Positions 41,882 through 50,956 of a stretch of DNA of 50,956 nt are shown here, piece after piece. The first letter of the stretch is position 1. Every line of letters starts with the position of its first letter. The notes beneath the pieces are model-generated. The model did not search any database. It worked only from the letters and a program-made list of their open reading frames with translations, and was not told where the DNA came from. The translations under genes and the position numbers were made by a program. The stretch comes from Nitrospinaceae bacterium (GTDB taxonomy: Bacteria > Nitrospinota > Nitrospinia > Nitrospinales > VA-1): assembly GCA_029261475.1 (NCBI GenBank), contig JAJDBG010000024.1:1-50956 (forward strand), written 5' to 3'.

Positions 41882-43096
41882 ATGAAAATAAAAAATAATG
41901 AAGATGTCATTGCCCTAACAGACAACCACGTTGCCCGCACCTACGGTCGTTTTCCCATTGCGTTGGATCGGGGAAAAGGTGCCGAAGTTTGGGATCGTTC
42001 GGGCAATCATTATATCGATTTCGTCTCAGGCCTTGCGGTCAACAATCTCGGTCACTGCCACCCTGCAATTGTGAAAGCGATTCAGGAGCAAGCCGGTCGC
42101 CTGCTCCATGTGTCCAATTTGTACCACATCGAACAGCAATCGCAGTTGGCAAGTGAATTGACGCGCTTGAGTTTCGCCGACAAATTCTTCTTTTGTAATA
42201 GCGGCACCGAGGCCAACGAGTCTGCCTTCAAACTGGCGCGTAAATATTTCTTTGACCGTAGCGAAACGGGAAGGAAAGAAATCATCACCTTCGACCGATC
42301 TTTTCATGGACGAACCATCGCTTCTCTTTCGGCAACGGCACAGAAAAAATTTCATGTTGGCTTTGCACCTTTATTGACGGGATTCAAATACGTTCCCTTC
42401 AATGACATTTTAGCTTTGGAAAAAGCAATGGGGCCCAAAACCTGCGCGGTTATGGTAGAACCTGTGCAGGGAGAAGGCGGGGTCAATATGCCTGACAAGG
42501 GATACTTCAAAGCGATGAAAAAGCTTTGCCAAAAATCAGGTGCGCTATTGATATTCGACGAAGTGCAAACGGGATTCGGTCGCACGGGAAAATTATTCGC
42601 TTACGAAAATTTTGGAGTCAAACCCGATATCATCACCTTCGCCAAAGCTTTGGGTGGCGGGCTTGCAATCGGTGCCATGGGAGCGACAAATAAAGTCATG
42701 AAATCTTTTGTACCCGGAACACACGCGGCAACTTTTGGCGGCAATCCACTTGCTTGCTCTGCGGGACTGGCATCTCTAAAGGTGATCTCGAAAAAACGCT
42801 TTTTGGAGGATGTTAAAAAAAAGGGCGATTACTTCATGCAAAAACTCAATCAGCTGGCAAAACGTCATTCCAGCATCACTGAAGTGCGTGGCATAGGATT
42901 GATGTTAGCCGTCCAACTGAATCGACCGGGTGCGGGGATAGTGAACGAGTGCATGCGTAACGGGGTATTGGTCAATTGTATTCAAAGCGACATCCTGCGT
43001 TTCCTTCCGCCATTGACTGCGACAAAAAAACAGATCGACCTTGTTGTGAAAGCGGTTGATCTTGCATTCATTGAAATTTTTGGGGAGAGCGACTGA
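41882..43096 (+). CDS. argD: Acetylornithine aminotransferase
   Basis: FFCNSGTEANESAFKLARKYF, LLIFDEVQTGFGRTGKLFAYE, FAKALGGGLAIGAM; next to argF. Confidence 0.93.
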   Translation: MKIKNNEDVIALTDNHVARTYGRFPIALDRGKGAEVWDRSGNHYIDFVSGLAVNNLGHCHPAIVKAIQEQAGRLLHVSNLYHIEQQSQLASELTRLSFADKFFFCNSGTEANESAFKLARKYFFDRSETGRKEIITFDRSFHGRTIASLSATAQKKFHVGFAPLLTGFKYVPFNDILALEKAMGPKTCAVMVEPVQGEGGVNMPDKGYFKAMKKLCQKSGALLIFDEVQTGFGRTGKLFAYENFGVKPDIITFAKALGGGLAIGAMGATNKVMKSFVPGTHAATFGGNPLACSAGLASLKVISKKRFLEDVKKKGDYFMQKLNQLAKRHSSITEVRGIGLMLAVQLNRPGAGIVNECMRNGVLVNCIQSDILRFLPPLTATKKQIDLVVKAVDLAFIEIFGESD

Positions 43097-43098
43097 TC

Positions 43099-43998
43099 GT
43101 GAAAAAAGATTTCCTCAAGTTAGCCGATCTCAACCGCCAAGAAATCCTTGATCTTCTGGAGCGAACAGAGATCTTAAAAAAAGAACGGCTCGAAAATATT
43201 CCTCACCCTGTTTTGCAGGGCAAGTCACTGGGAATGATTTTCAGAAAGAATTCAACCCGAACTCGCATCTCATTCGAAGTTGGAATGTTTGAGTTGGGCG
43301 GCCATGCCTTGTATTTGACAGACGAGCAACTTCAAATAAAACGAGGCGAATCTATCGAAGATTCGGCCCGTGTCCTTTCGCGTTATTTGCATGGCATCAT
43401 GATTCGCAATAACGATTTTGAAGAGGCCCGACTGCTCGCCGAGCATGCAAATATTCCTATCATCAATGGCTTGACGGACAAGAATCATCCTGTTCAGGTT
43501 TTGTGCGATCTGTTCACCTTGAAAGAAAAACTGGGTCGAACGGAAAACTTCTGCCTCGCTTACGTGGGTGACGGCAACAATATGACCTATTCATGGATGG
43601 AGGCCGCTGAGCTGTTTGACTTTCAATTGAACATTGCTACGCCACCAGAATGCGCTACACCGGGAACTGAAGATTTTTCCCATCTCAGCAACGTTTCATT
43701 TTTCTCTTCGGCAGAGGAAGCTGTGAAGGGCGCAGATGTGATCTACTCCGATGTGTGGGTGAGCATGGGCATGGAGGCAGAGGAAGAGAAAAAAAAGAAA
43801 CTTCTGCAACCTTTTCAAATCAATCAGAGGTTACTCGATCAGGCCAACCCTGGAGCCATCGTCATGCACTGCTTGCCAGCCCATCGCGGCGACGAGATCA
43901 CGGGCGATGTTCTGGACGGTCCCCATTCCGTTGTTTTCGACCAGGCCGAAAACCGACTGCACACGCAAAAAGCCTTGCTTGAAAAACTGTTGTCCTAA
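43099..43998 (+). CDS. argF: Ornithine carbamoyltransferase
   Basis: FRKNSTRTRISFEVGM, DKNHPVQVLCDLFT, MHCLPAHRGDEIT; GTG start. Confidence 0.96.
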   Translation: MKKDFLKLADLNRQEILDLLERTEILKKERLENIPHPVLQGKSLGMIFRKNSTRTRISFEVGMFELGGHALYLTDEQLQIKRGESIEDSARVLSRYLHGIMIRNNDFEEARLLAEHANIPIINGLTDKNHPVQVLCDLFTLKEKLGRTENFCLAYVGDGNNMTYSWMEAAELFDFQLNIATPPECATPGTEDFSHLSNVSFFSSAEEAVKGADVIYSDVWVSMGMEAEEEKKKKLLQPFQINQRLLDQANPGAIVMHCLPAHRGDEITGDVLDGPHSVVFDQAENRLHTQKALLEKLLS

Positions 43999-44087
43999 AA
44001 GCATCTCCCCAAAAACCCTGACAACAAAGGCACACAGGATCGGTGAGGTATACCACCCACGTGCAAAAACAATCCTACTTTGTTTAG

Positions 44088-45209
<1,122 letters not shown>

Positions 45210-45217
45210 TCGACGGC

Positions 45218-46666
45218 CTATTGAAATCCGAAAAGAGGCCAGTACAGCAACAGCAAAAAGTAAAAGGCAAGCATTCCCATTAGGCTGAGCAGAAGGCCCG
45301 ATTTCATCATGTCTCCCAGCGGAATGTAGCGGGAAGAATAGGCCAATGCCGATGCAGGTGTCGCAATCGGAAGAATGAATGCAAAGTTGCTGGGAATCAC
45401 AATGGCCATAGTCGCCAACGCAGGGCTGATCCCATAACCATCACAAAGGCTAACAGCAGGTGGCAATAATACGGCAATGACTGCAGAATTGCTCATGAAG
45501 GTGGTGAAGATCGTCGAAAGCAAGGCCAGGACAATCAAAAACATTCCTGAAGACTCGACAACGCCTTCAAAAGATTTTTGTGCCAACCAATGGGCCGCTC
45601 CCGTGCTCGCCATCACATCCCCCAGACAAATGGCTCCTCCATACATGAGGATAATCGCCCAGTTGACATGTTCATCCACCATCTTCCAATTGATCAGATT
45701 CAGGATGAACAGAACAACGGTAGCTACGATTGCAATGTTGGCAATGCCTAATTCATCGCCATAAATAAACCAGGAAACTATGGTGGAAATCATCACCCCC
45801 GCAACGCCTTTTTCGCGAAAACTCAATCGGCCGAGGTCCTCATATTTTTTTCTTAAAATGTCACAGACTGGTTTCGTATCGACTGGCTCTGGAGTGAACA
45901 GGAAAACCAGAGTCGCCCAACCTGTAGCAAGCAAGATAAACACCAAGGGAAAACTCAAGGCTGTGTATTGCACGAATCCAATAGAGTGTTCGCCATGAGT
46001 GATTTTTTCAAGGATTTCGACAGCCAGTGGAACGCGCGCTCCACCCATAACCGTCATGGAACCACCGATGATACAACCCCAACCGAGCGCAAAAAACAGC
46101 GATTTCCCAAGCTGGGACTTCCCACGCTCAAGCTTCAAAATACCGACAAGCTCCATTACCAGCGGGAACAACATAGCCGCCACAGCATGCTCGGACATGA
46201 AACAAGAGCTGACTGCTGAAAAAAAATAAACGCTACTGACCAAACGAACGGGACTGTCTCCCCATTTCCCCAAAAACCACATCGAGAGCCGAGAACTCAA
46301 TCCACTGGCAATCATCGCCGCCGAGAGGATGAAGGCCCCCAATATAAAAAATACGGCTTTGTTGCCAAAAAAGGAATAGACCTGTGAGGATTCCATGATG
46401 CCCAACATTGGAACCCCGCCAATGACCATCAAACTGGTGATGGACAACGGAATCACATTGGTTGCCCACAAGCTGACACACAGTCCAAACAAACAAAGGG
46501 TCCGATACCCTTCGAGAGAAAGATCCGCCGGCCCATCCAGGTTCAGACAAAATGCAAATAGTGAGAAAAACAGGAACAGAAGCAAGCCGCGACGCGTGCG
46601 ATCCAGTATCACAATCCAAAGGGGTCTTTGGTCGATTATAATTTGTGGCGGCCCTTCAGTTGACAT
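45218..46666 (-). CDS. SLC13/DASS family anion:sodium symporter
   Basis: Multi-pass; FTTFMSNSAVIAVLLPPAVSL and PSNFAFILPIATPASALAYSS motifs. Confidence 0.88.
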   Translation of the reverse strand: MSTEGPPQIIIDQRPLWIVILDRTRRGLLLFLFFSLFAFCLNLDGPADLSLEGYRTLCLFGLCVSLWATNVIPLSITSLMVIGGVPMLGIMESSQVYSFFGNKAVFFILGAFILSAAMIASGLSSRLSMWFLGKWGDSPVRLVSSVYFFSAVSSCFMSEHAVAAMLFPLVMELVGILKLERGKSQLGKSLFFALGWGCIIGGSMTVMGGARVPLAVEILEKITHGEHSIGFVQYTALSFPLVFILLATGWATLVFLFTPEPVDTKPVCDILRKKYEDLGRLSFREKGVAGVMISTIVSWFIYGDELGIANIAIVATVVLFILNLINWKMVDEHVNWAIILMYGGAICLGDVMASTGAAHWLAQKSFEGVVESSGMFLIVLALLSTIFTTFMSNSAVIAVLLPPAVSLCDGYGISPALATMAIVIPSNFAFILPIATPASALAYSSRYIPLGDMMKSGLLLSLMGMLAFYFLLLLYWPLFGFQ

Positions 46667-46708
46667 TGCGGGAAATTCTAAATGGGGTTTAAAGGGACTA
46701 TTGAAAAC

Positions 46709-46765
46709 GGTAAATTTTTGGGAATTTCTCCGTTCAGGACTTTATTCAACACGCCCTTAAAGGAA
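46709..46765 (+). repeat. Dispersed intergenic repeat, copy 2
   Basis: ggtaaatttttgggaatttctccgttcaggactttattcaacacgcccttaaaggaa; matches 37322-37375. Confidence 0.75.
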
Positions 46766-46934
46766 CTGAACAAAATACCGTAGTTTGCCTTTAACTTCAA
46801 TGGTTTTTGGTAACACTCATAAGACACCGGCCAAGAAATTATTTATCCGCAGGCAAACCTTGGCATATTCATAACATTTAATAGTTTATGCCATGAACAG
46901 GAAAAGCACTCCAAAATATGCTTCATTGAGATAT

Positions 46935-48386
46935 CTATATTTTTTCCAGACCCATGCGTGCAATTCTTGAGGTCAAGGTGGTTGGCGGAATCTCTAATAA
47001 TTCTGCCGCACCGCCTTCTCCAAATATTTTCCATTTCGTTTGGATTAAAGCTCTCAAAATATTTTCACGCTCAAATTGCTTTACTTCAGCAAAAGTTGAA
47101 ATCCTCTCCTGAGGAAGATGACTTTGACTTCCAATTATATCGACGGATACTTTTTTTCCTGAAAGTATTTTAGGCAAATCAATTTGAAGCTTGCCTGTAC
47201 GTGAAACAATCACAGCTCTTTCTATGACATTTTGAAGTTCTCTGATATTTCCCGGCCAATCATAATTCTGCAAAGAAATAAGATTGGCTTTCGATAGTTT
47301 CATGCCAGAGCGATTGATTTTTTTTTCAGCGAGCCTTAAAAAATGGCAAGCCAGCAAAGGGATGTCTTCAATTCTTTCCCTCAAAGGAGGCACTTCCAGA
47401 GGAAAAACATGGAGGCGATAATACAAATCTTCCCGAAATCTTCCTTCACTAACGTCATTCTTTAAATTTCTGTTAGTGGCCGCGACCAACCTCACGTTGA
47501 CCTTCAAAGTCTTCTCACTTCCAACGCGTTCAAAGGTGCCTTCCTGAAGGACACGCAGTAATTTGCTTTGCAAGTCCAACGGAATTTCTCCGACCTCGTC
47601 CAAAAACAAAGTCCCGCCATCCGCCAATTCAAACCTCCCAATTCGATCCTTGATGGCACCCGTAAAAGCTCCTTTAACATGACCAAAAAATTCGCTCTCA
47701 TAGAGCTCCCTTGGAACAGAGGCGCAATTGACCCGGATCAAAGACCGATCAGATCTGGGGCTCTGCTTATGAATTTCATGAGCGATGAGTTCTTTCCCCG
47801 CTCCCGATTCCCCAGTGACCAAAACATTAGCCTCTGTAGGAGCGACCATTTCTACTTGTTTTAGAATATTTTGAAGGGCAGGACTTTCGCCAATGATATC
47901 GCCTAAAAGCCGTGATTCAACAACCTCTTCATGGAGATACTCGTTTTCCAGTTCCAATTGTTCGCGCAATCTCTCGATTTCAATGAAAGCTCTTTTTCTT
48001 TCTTCTTCAATTTTTTTGCGCTCAGAAATATTTCGACAAAACCCAACGGCGTACTCCTTCCCATCAAATTCGATAAAATTGACCGCCACATCCATAGGAA
48101 TCAACGAACCCTTTCTCGTTTGATGGCGAGTTTCAAAAGAAATACTTTTTTTCTTCCTCAATTCTTTCCAGAACCTTGCCCAGGTCTTTTTATTTGAGTC
48201 TGGATCAATATCCTGAACGGTAAGACCTATCAGTTCATCCTCTGAATATCCAAAATGTTTGCAGGCAGAATCATTTGCCCTCAGGATCACTCCATTGCAA
48301 TCGTGAAACAGGATGACATCTGCAGAGCATTGAATCGTAAATCTCGCTAACTCCAGCGACCTTTCCTTTTTAATGTCCTTTGCCAT
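46935..48386 (-). CDS. PAS domain sigma-54-dependent Fis-family transcriptional activator
   Basis: PAS-like N-terminus ([20 protein letters not shown]); [35 protein letters not shown]-terminal HTH. Confidence 0.95.
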   Translation of the reverse strand: MAKDIKKERSLELARFTIQCSADVILFHDCNGVILRANDSACKHFGYSEDELIGLTVQDIDPDSNKKTWARFWKELRKKKSISFETRHQTRKGSLIPMDVAVNFIEFDGKEYAVGFCRNISERKKIEEERKRAFIEIERLREQLELENEYLHEEVVESRLLGDIIGESPALQNILKQVEMVAPTEANVLVTGESGAGKELIAHEIHKQSPRSDRSLIRVNCASVPRELYESEFFGHVKGAFTGAIKDRIGRFELADGGTLFLDEVGEIPLDLQSKLLRVLQEGTFERVGSEKTLKVNVRLVAATNRNLKNDVSEGRFREDLYYRLHVFPLEVPPLRERIEDIPLLACHFLRLAEKKINRSGMKLSKANLISLQNYDWPGNIRELQNVIERAVIVSRTGKLQIDLPKILSGKKVSVDIIGSQSHLPQERISTFAEVKQFERENILRALIQTKWKIFGEGGAAELLEIPPTTLTSRIARMGLEKI

Positions 48387-48429
48387 TTCCCAAAACTCCT
48401 GAAATTAACAGAGGGAAATTCAACCCTCA

Positions 48430-48471
48430 AGTCATACTCATTTAAATAGTCATACTACTCATATTAGTATA
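48430..48471 (+). promoter_or_regulatory. Possible activator-binding (UAS) repeats
   Basis: Direct repeats agtcatact at 48430-48438 and 48448-48456, overlapping inverted repeat ATACTA-N7-TAGTAT. Confidence 0.45.
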
Positions 48472-48554
48472 ATACGAAAATGAATAGTTTTTCAAAATCA
48501 ATTAAGCTACCGCCAAGTCCTTTAGGAATAGCACATTAGACCCAAATCGTACTT

Positions 48555-48570
48555 TGGCACATTATCTGCA
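48555..48570 (+). promoter_or_regulatory. Predicted sigma-54 promoter
   Basis: TGGCACATTATCTGCA; GG-N10-GC spacing, between a sigma-54 activator gene and the CDGSH gene. Confidence 0.72.
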
Positions 48571-48624
48571 AAGTATCTGATCAGTAAGTCACAACAAATC
48601 AACCATTCCTGGAGGAAATACAAA

Positions 48625-48852
48625 ATGCCTTATCAAAACGAGCCTGTCCTGGTCAATGAAACACCGGGAACAAAACACTATTGCACATGTGGTGAATCCG
48701 CTAACAAACCTTATTGTGATGGTTCTCACGCCAAATTGAATACGGGAAAGTTACCGAAGAAAATAGAAATAACTGAAGGAAAAAAGGTTGCTGTTTGCGA
48801 CTGCGGAAAAACTGGAAATGCACCTTTTTGCGATGGATCACATTCTAAATAA
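48625..48852 (+). CDS. Tandem CDGSH iron-sulfur domain protein
   Basis: YCTCGESANKPYCDGSH and CDCGKTGNAPFCDGSH in 75 aa. Confidence 0.95.
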   Translation: MPYQNEPVLVNETPGTKHYCTCGESANKPYCDGSHAKLNTGKLPKKIEITEGKKVAVCDCGKTGNAPFCDGSHSK

Positions 48853-48882
48853 AAAAACAAAAGACTCAAAAGGAGTCCAGCC

Positions 48883-49677
48883 GTGATAGAGACAAAATAT
48901 TCATTAGACATCAATATATACCCTCCCGATTCTCTGGCAACAGGGGCCTTCGACGGAGGTCGAATCACAGAAATCAAACCCATTCCCTTTCCAGGGGAAA
49001 GATCTTATGCCACTAACACGGGCCCTTTATTTTATTGGGCCTGGGCAGAGGCAAAGGGTTATGGAAAAATCGGGCTTCATCCGCATCGAGGCTTCGAGAT
49101 CATGAGCTACGCGCTTGAAGGGGAAATCGGTCATTACGATACCCTGGGAACTCGAAGCCGAGTCAAAGCAGGCGGTGCCCAAGTCATGCAAACAGGCTCG
49201 GGAGTTTCCCATGAAGAAGAAACCATTGGGGAACATACCGAATTTTTCCAAATCTGGTTCGATCCCAATTTAAGAGAGGCTTTAAATAATGCTCCCACGT
49301 ATCGGGAAATCTCCCCACAGGAATTCCCTATAGAATCATCAAATGGCATCACAATCAAATCTGTCATGGGGGATACCGGACCCATTGCAATAAAGACAGA
49401 GGCCGTGATGAAAGAAATCTCGATTTCTTCAGGCCAGCAATTCACATGGGAACTTGAAAGAAACTTCTCTCTGGCCATTGTCACAATTGATGGAAAAGGC
49501 ACGATCATCGACGATGTAAATGACAGAAAGTTTTCTATTCAAAAAAAATATTTTTCTATTGTTCATGCAAAAGATGATCGCATCGTTTCTTTTCAGGCTG
49601 ATCTGGGGAATGACCTCAAATTAGCCATCATACAAGTGCCAAACAAGGTTGATTACCCTTTGTACCCAGAGCAATAA
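48883..49677 (+). CDS. Pirin family protein
   Basis: IGLHPHRGFEIMSYALEGEIGHYDTLG...GGAQVMQTGSGVSHEE...FFQIWFDP; GTG start. Confidence 0.9.
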   Translation: MIETKYSLDINIYPPDSLATGAFDGGRITEIKPIPFPGERSYATNTGPLFYWAWAEAKGYGKIGLHPHRGFEIMSYALEGEIGHYDTLGTRSRVKAGGAQVMQTGSGVSHEEETIGEHTEFFQIWFDPNLREALNNAPTYREISPQEFPIESSNGITIKSVMGDTGPIAIKTEAVMKEISISSGQQFTWELERNFSLAIVTIDGKGTIIDDVNDRKFSIQKKYFSIVHAKDDRIVSFQADLGNDLKLAIIQVPNKVDYPLYPEQ

Positions 49678-49702
49678 ATCCACAAGACGCGGAACAATTT
49701 AT

Positions 49703-50956
49703 ATGACCAGCAAAGATAAACCTACATCGGCATGGAGTCCGCTGAGCCTGCCCGTATTCCGAGCCTTGTGGATCGCTACCGTTTTTTCCAATATTGGGAC
49801 CTGGGTGCATGATGTGGGCGCAGGATGGTTGATGACAAGTTTGTCACCATCGCCCTTAATGGTTTCACTCGTTCAAACGGCAGGGACCTTGCCCATGTTC
49901 ATCCTCGCGTTACCTGCGGGCGCGCTTTCCGATATTGTCGATCGTAGAAAACTATTGATCTACTCACAATATTGGATGCTGATGATTGCCATCATCCTGG
50001 GAATACTGACTTTCCTTGAAATGGTAACCGTCGGTTCTCTTTTAGCACTGACCTTTTGCATGAGTCTTGGTGCGGCAATGAGCTTACCCGCATGGTCCGC
50101 AGTGACCCCGGAACTCGTCGATCGCAAAGAATTGCCCGCCGCTCTTGCTTTGAATAGCATGGGGATCAACGTATCGCGTGCGATTGGCCCGGCCCTTGGC
50201 GGAATATTGATTTCTATCTACGGGACGCATTGGGCATTCTTCTTCAATGCTCTTTCATTCCTTTCCGTTTTGATCATTTTATATCGATGGGAGCACCCGA
50301 AAAAGGAAAGCAACTTGCCAGCAGAGCGATTTTTAAGTGCGATGCGTTTGGGCATCCGGTTCACACAAAACTCTCCCGAATTAAAATCTGTGATCTATCG
50401 AACAGCGGCATTCATTATTCCCGCGAGTGCTTTGTGGGCTTTGCTTCCTTTGATCGCAAAAGAACTTCTCCAAGGAAGCTCCACCGATTATGGAATTCTT
50501 TTAACTTTTATAGGGTCGGGCGCAGTTTTTGGTGCAACCCTGCTACCACGACTTAAAAAAAGGTTTTCCGTCGATTCTCTGGTCGCGGGTGGCATCGTTC
50601 TATTAGCGGGAGTGATTGCTTTAACGGGATACATTCACAATTTTATATTTGTGTGCTTTGCCATGTTTTTGGGGGGCATCGCCTGGTTGGCTCTGCTATC
50701 GAATCTAAATTTAGCCGCCCAAATATCCGTACCCTCATGGGTCCGGGCCAGAGCAATGGCGATTTATTTCATGCTCTTCTTTTTTGGAGGCATGGCGGGA
50801 GGAAGTTTGCTATGGGGTGCGCTTGCAAATATCATCGGGATATCAAACACATTGTATATTGCAGGAGCCTCATTGATTTGCGGCTTATTCCTGACTCGAT
50901 CCTACAGTATGGCTGATAGAGAAGGCTTGAATCTTTCGCCTTCACTGCACTGGCCA
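49703..50956 (+). CDS. MFS transporter (EntS/MFS_3-like), 3' end beyond window
   Basis: Open frame from ATG 49703 (MTSKDKPTSAWSPLSLPVFRALWIATVFSNIGTWVHDVGAGWLMTSL...) to the window end; absent from the ORF track because it has no stop here. Confidence 0.85.
   Translation, partial: MTSKDKPTSAWSPLSLPVFRALWIATVFSNIGTWVHDVGAGWLMTSLSPSPLMVSLVQTAGTLPMFILALPAGALSDIVDRRKLLIYSQYWMLMIAIILGILTFLEMVTVGSLLALTFCMSLGAAMSLPAWSAVTPELVDRKELPAALALNSMGINVSRAIGPALGGILISIYGTHWAFFFNALSFLSVLIILYRWEHPKKESNLPAERFLSAMRLGIRFTQNSPELKSVIYRTAAFIIPASALWALLPLIAKELLQGSSTDYGILLTFIGSGAVFGATLLPRLKKRFSVDSLVAGGIVLLAGVIALTGYIHNFIFVCFAMFLGGIAWLALLSNLNLAAQISVPSWVRARAMAIYFMLFFFGGMAGGSLLWGALANIIGISNTLYIAGASLICGLFLTRSYSMADREGLNLSPSLHWP

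Overview
The window is a gene-dense bacterial chromosome segment. All calls come from reading the supplied sequence and ORF translations; no database search was run. It holds mostly housekeeping genes: tatA/B-like, ribF, tRNA-Leu(CAG), dtd, tpx, a DEAD-box helicase, queF, groES-groEL, arsC, nrdJ, guaB-guaA, comF-like, argD-argF, tgt and an SLC13 transporter. There is also a surface-glycan block (WbpG/PseA-type sugar amidotransferase + hisH/hisF paralogs + TylF-like methyltransferase + an unknown four-module protein + LIC12162-family transferase), a second glycosyltransferase block, and accessory genes (amino acid:carrier-protein ligase-like class II synthetase, DUF2971, stand-alone RelA/SpoT domain). 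The last genes form a probable sigma-54-controlled CDGSH/pirin/MFS operon beside a PAS-AAA+-Fis activator. The best candidates for something undescribed are: (1) two equal-length 83-nt imperfect repeats, 110 nt apart, upstream of the DEAD-box helicase, with compensatory changes supporting a shared multi-helix RNA fold; (2) an internally deleted second copy of dtd flanking the carrier-protein-ligase-like gene, with a tail that recurs upstream of the RelA/SpoT gene; (3) an AU-rich perfect hairpin plus T-run in the groESL leader, downstream of a promoter/CIRCE; (4) the unknown repeat protein in the glycan locus. No CRISPR array, transposase, integrase or prophage was recognised.
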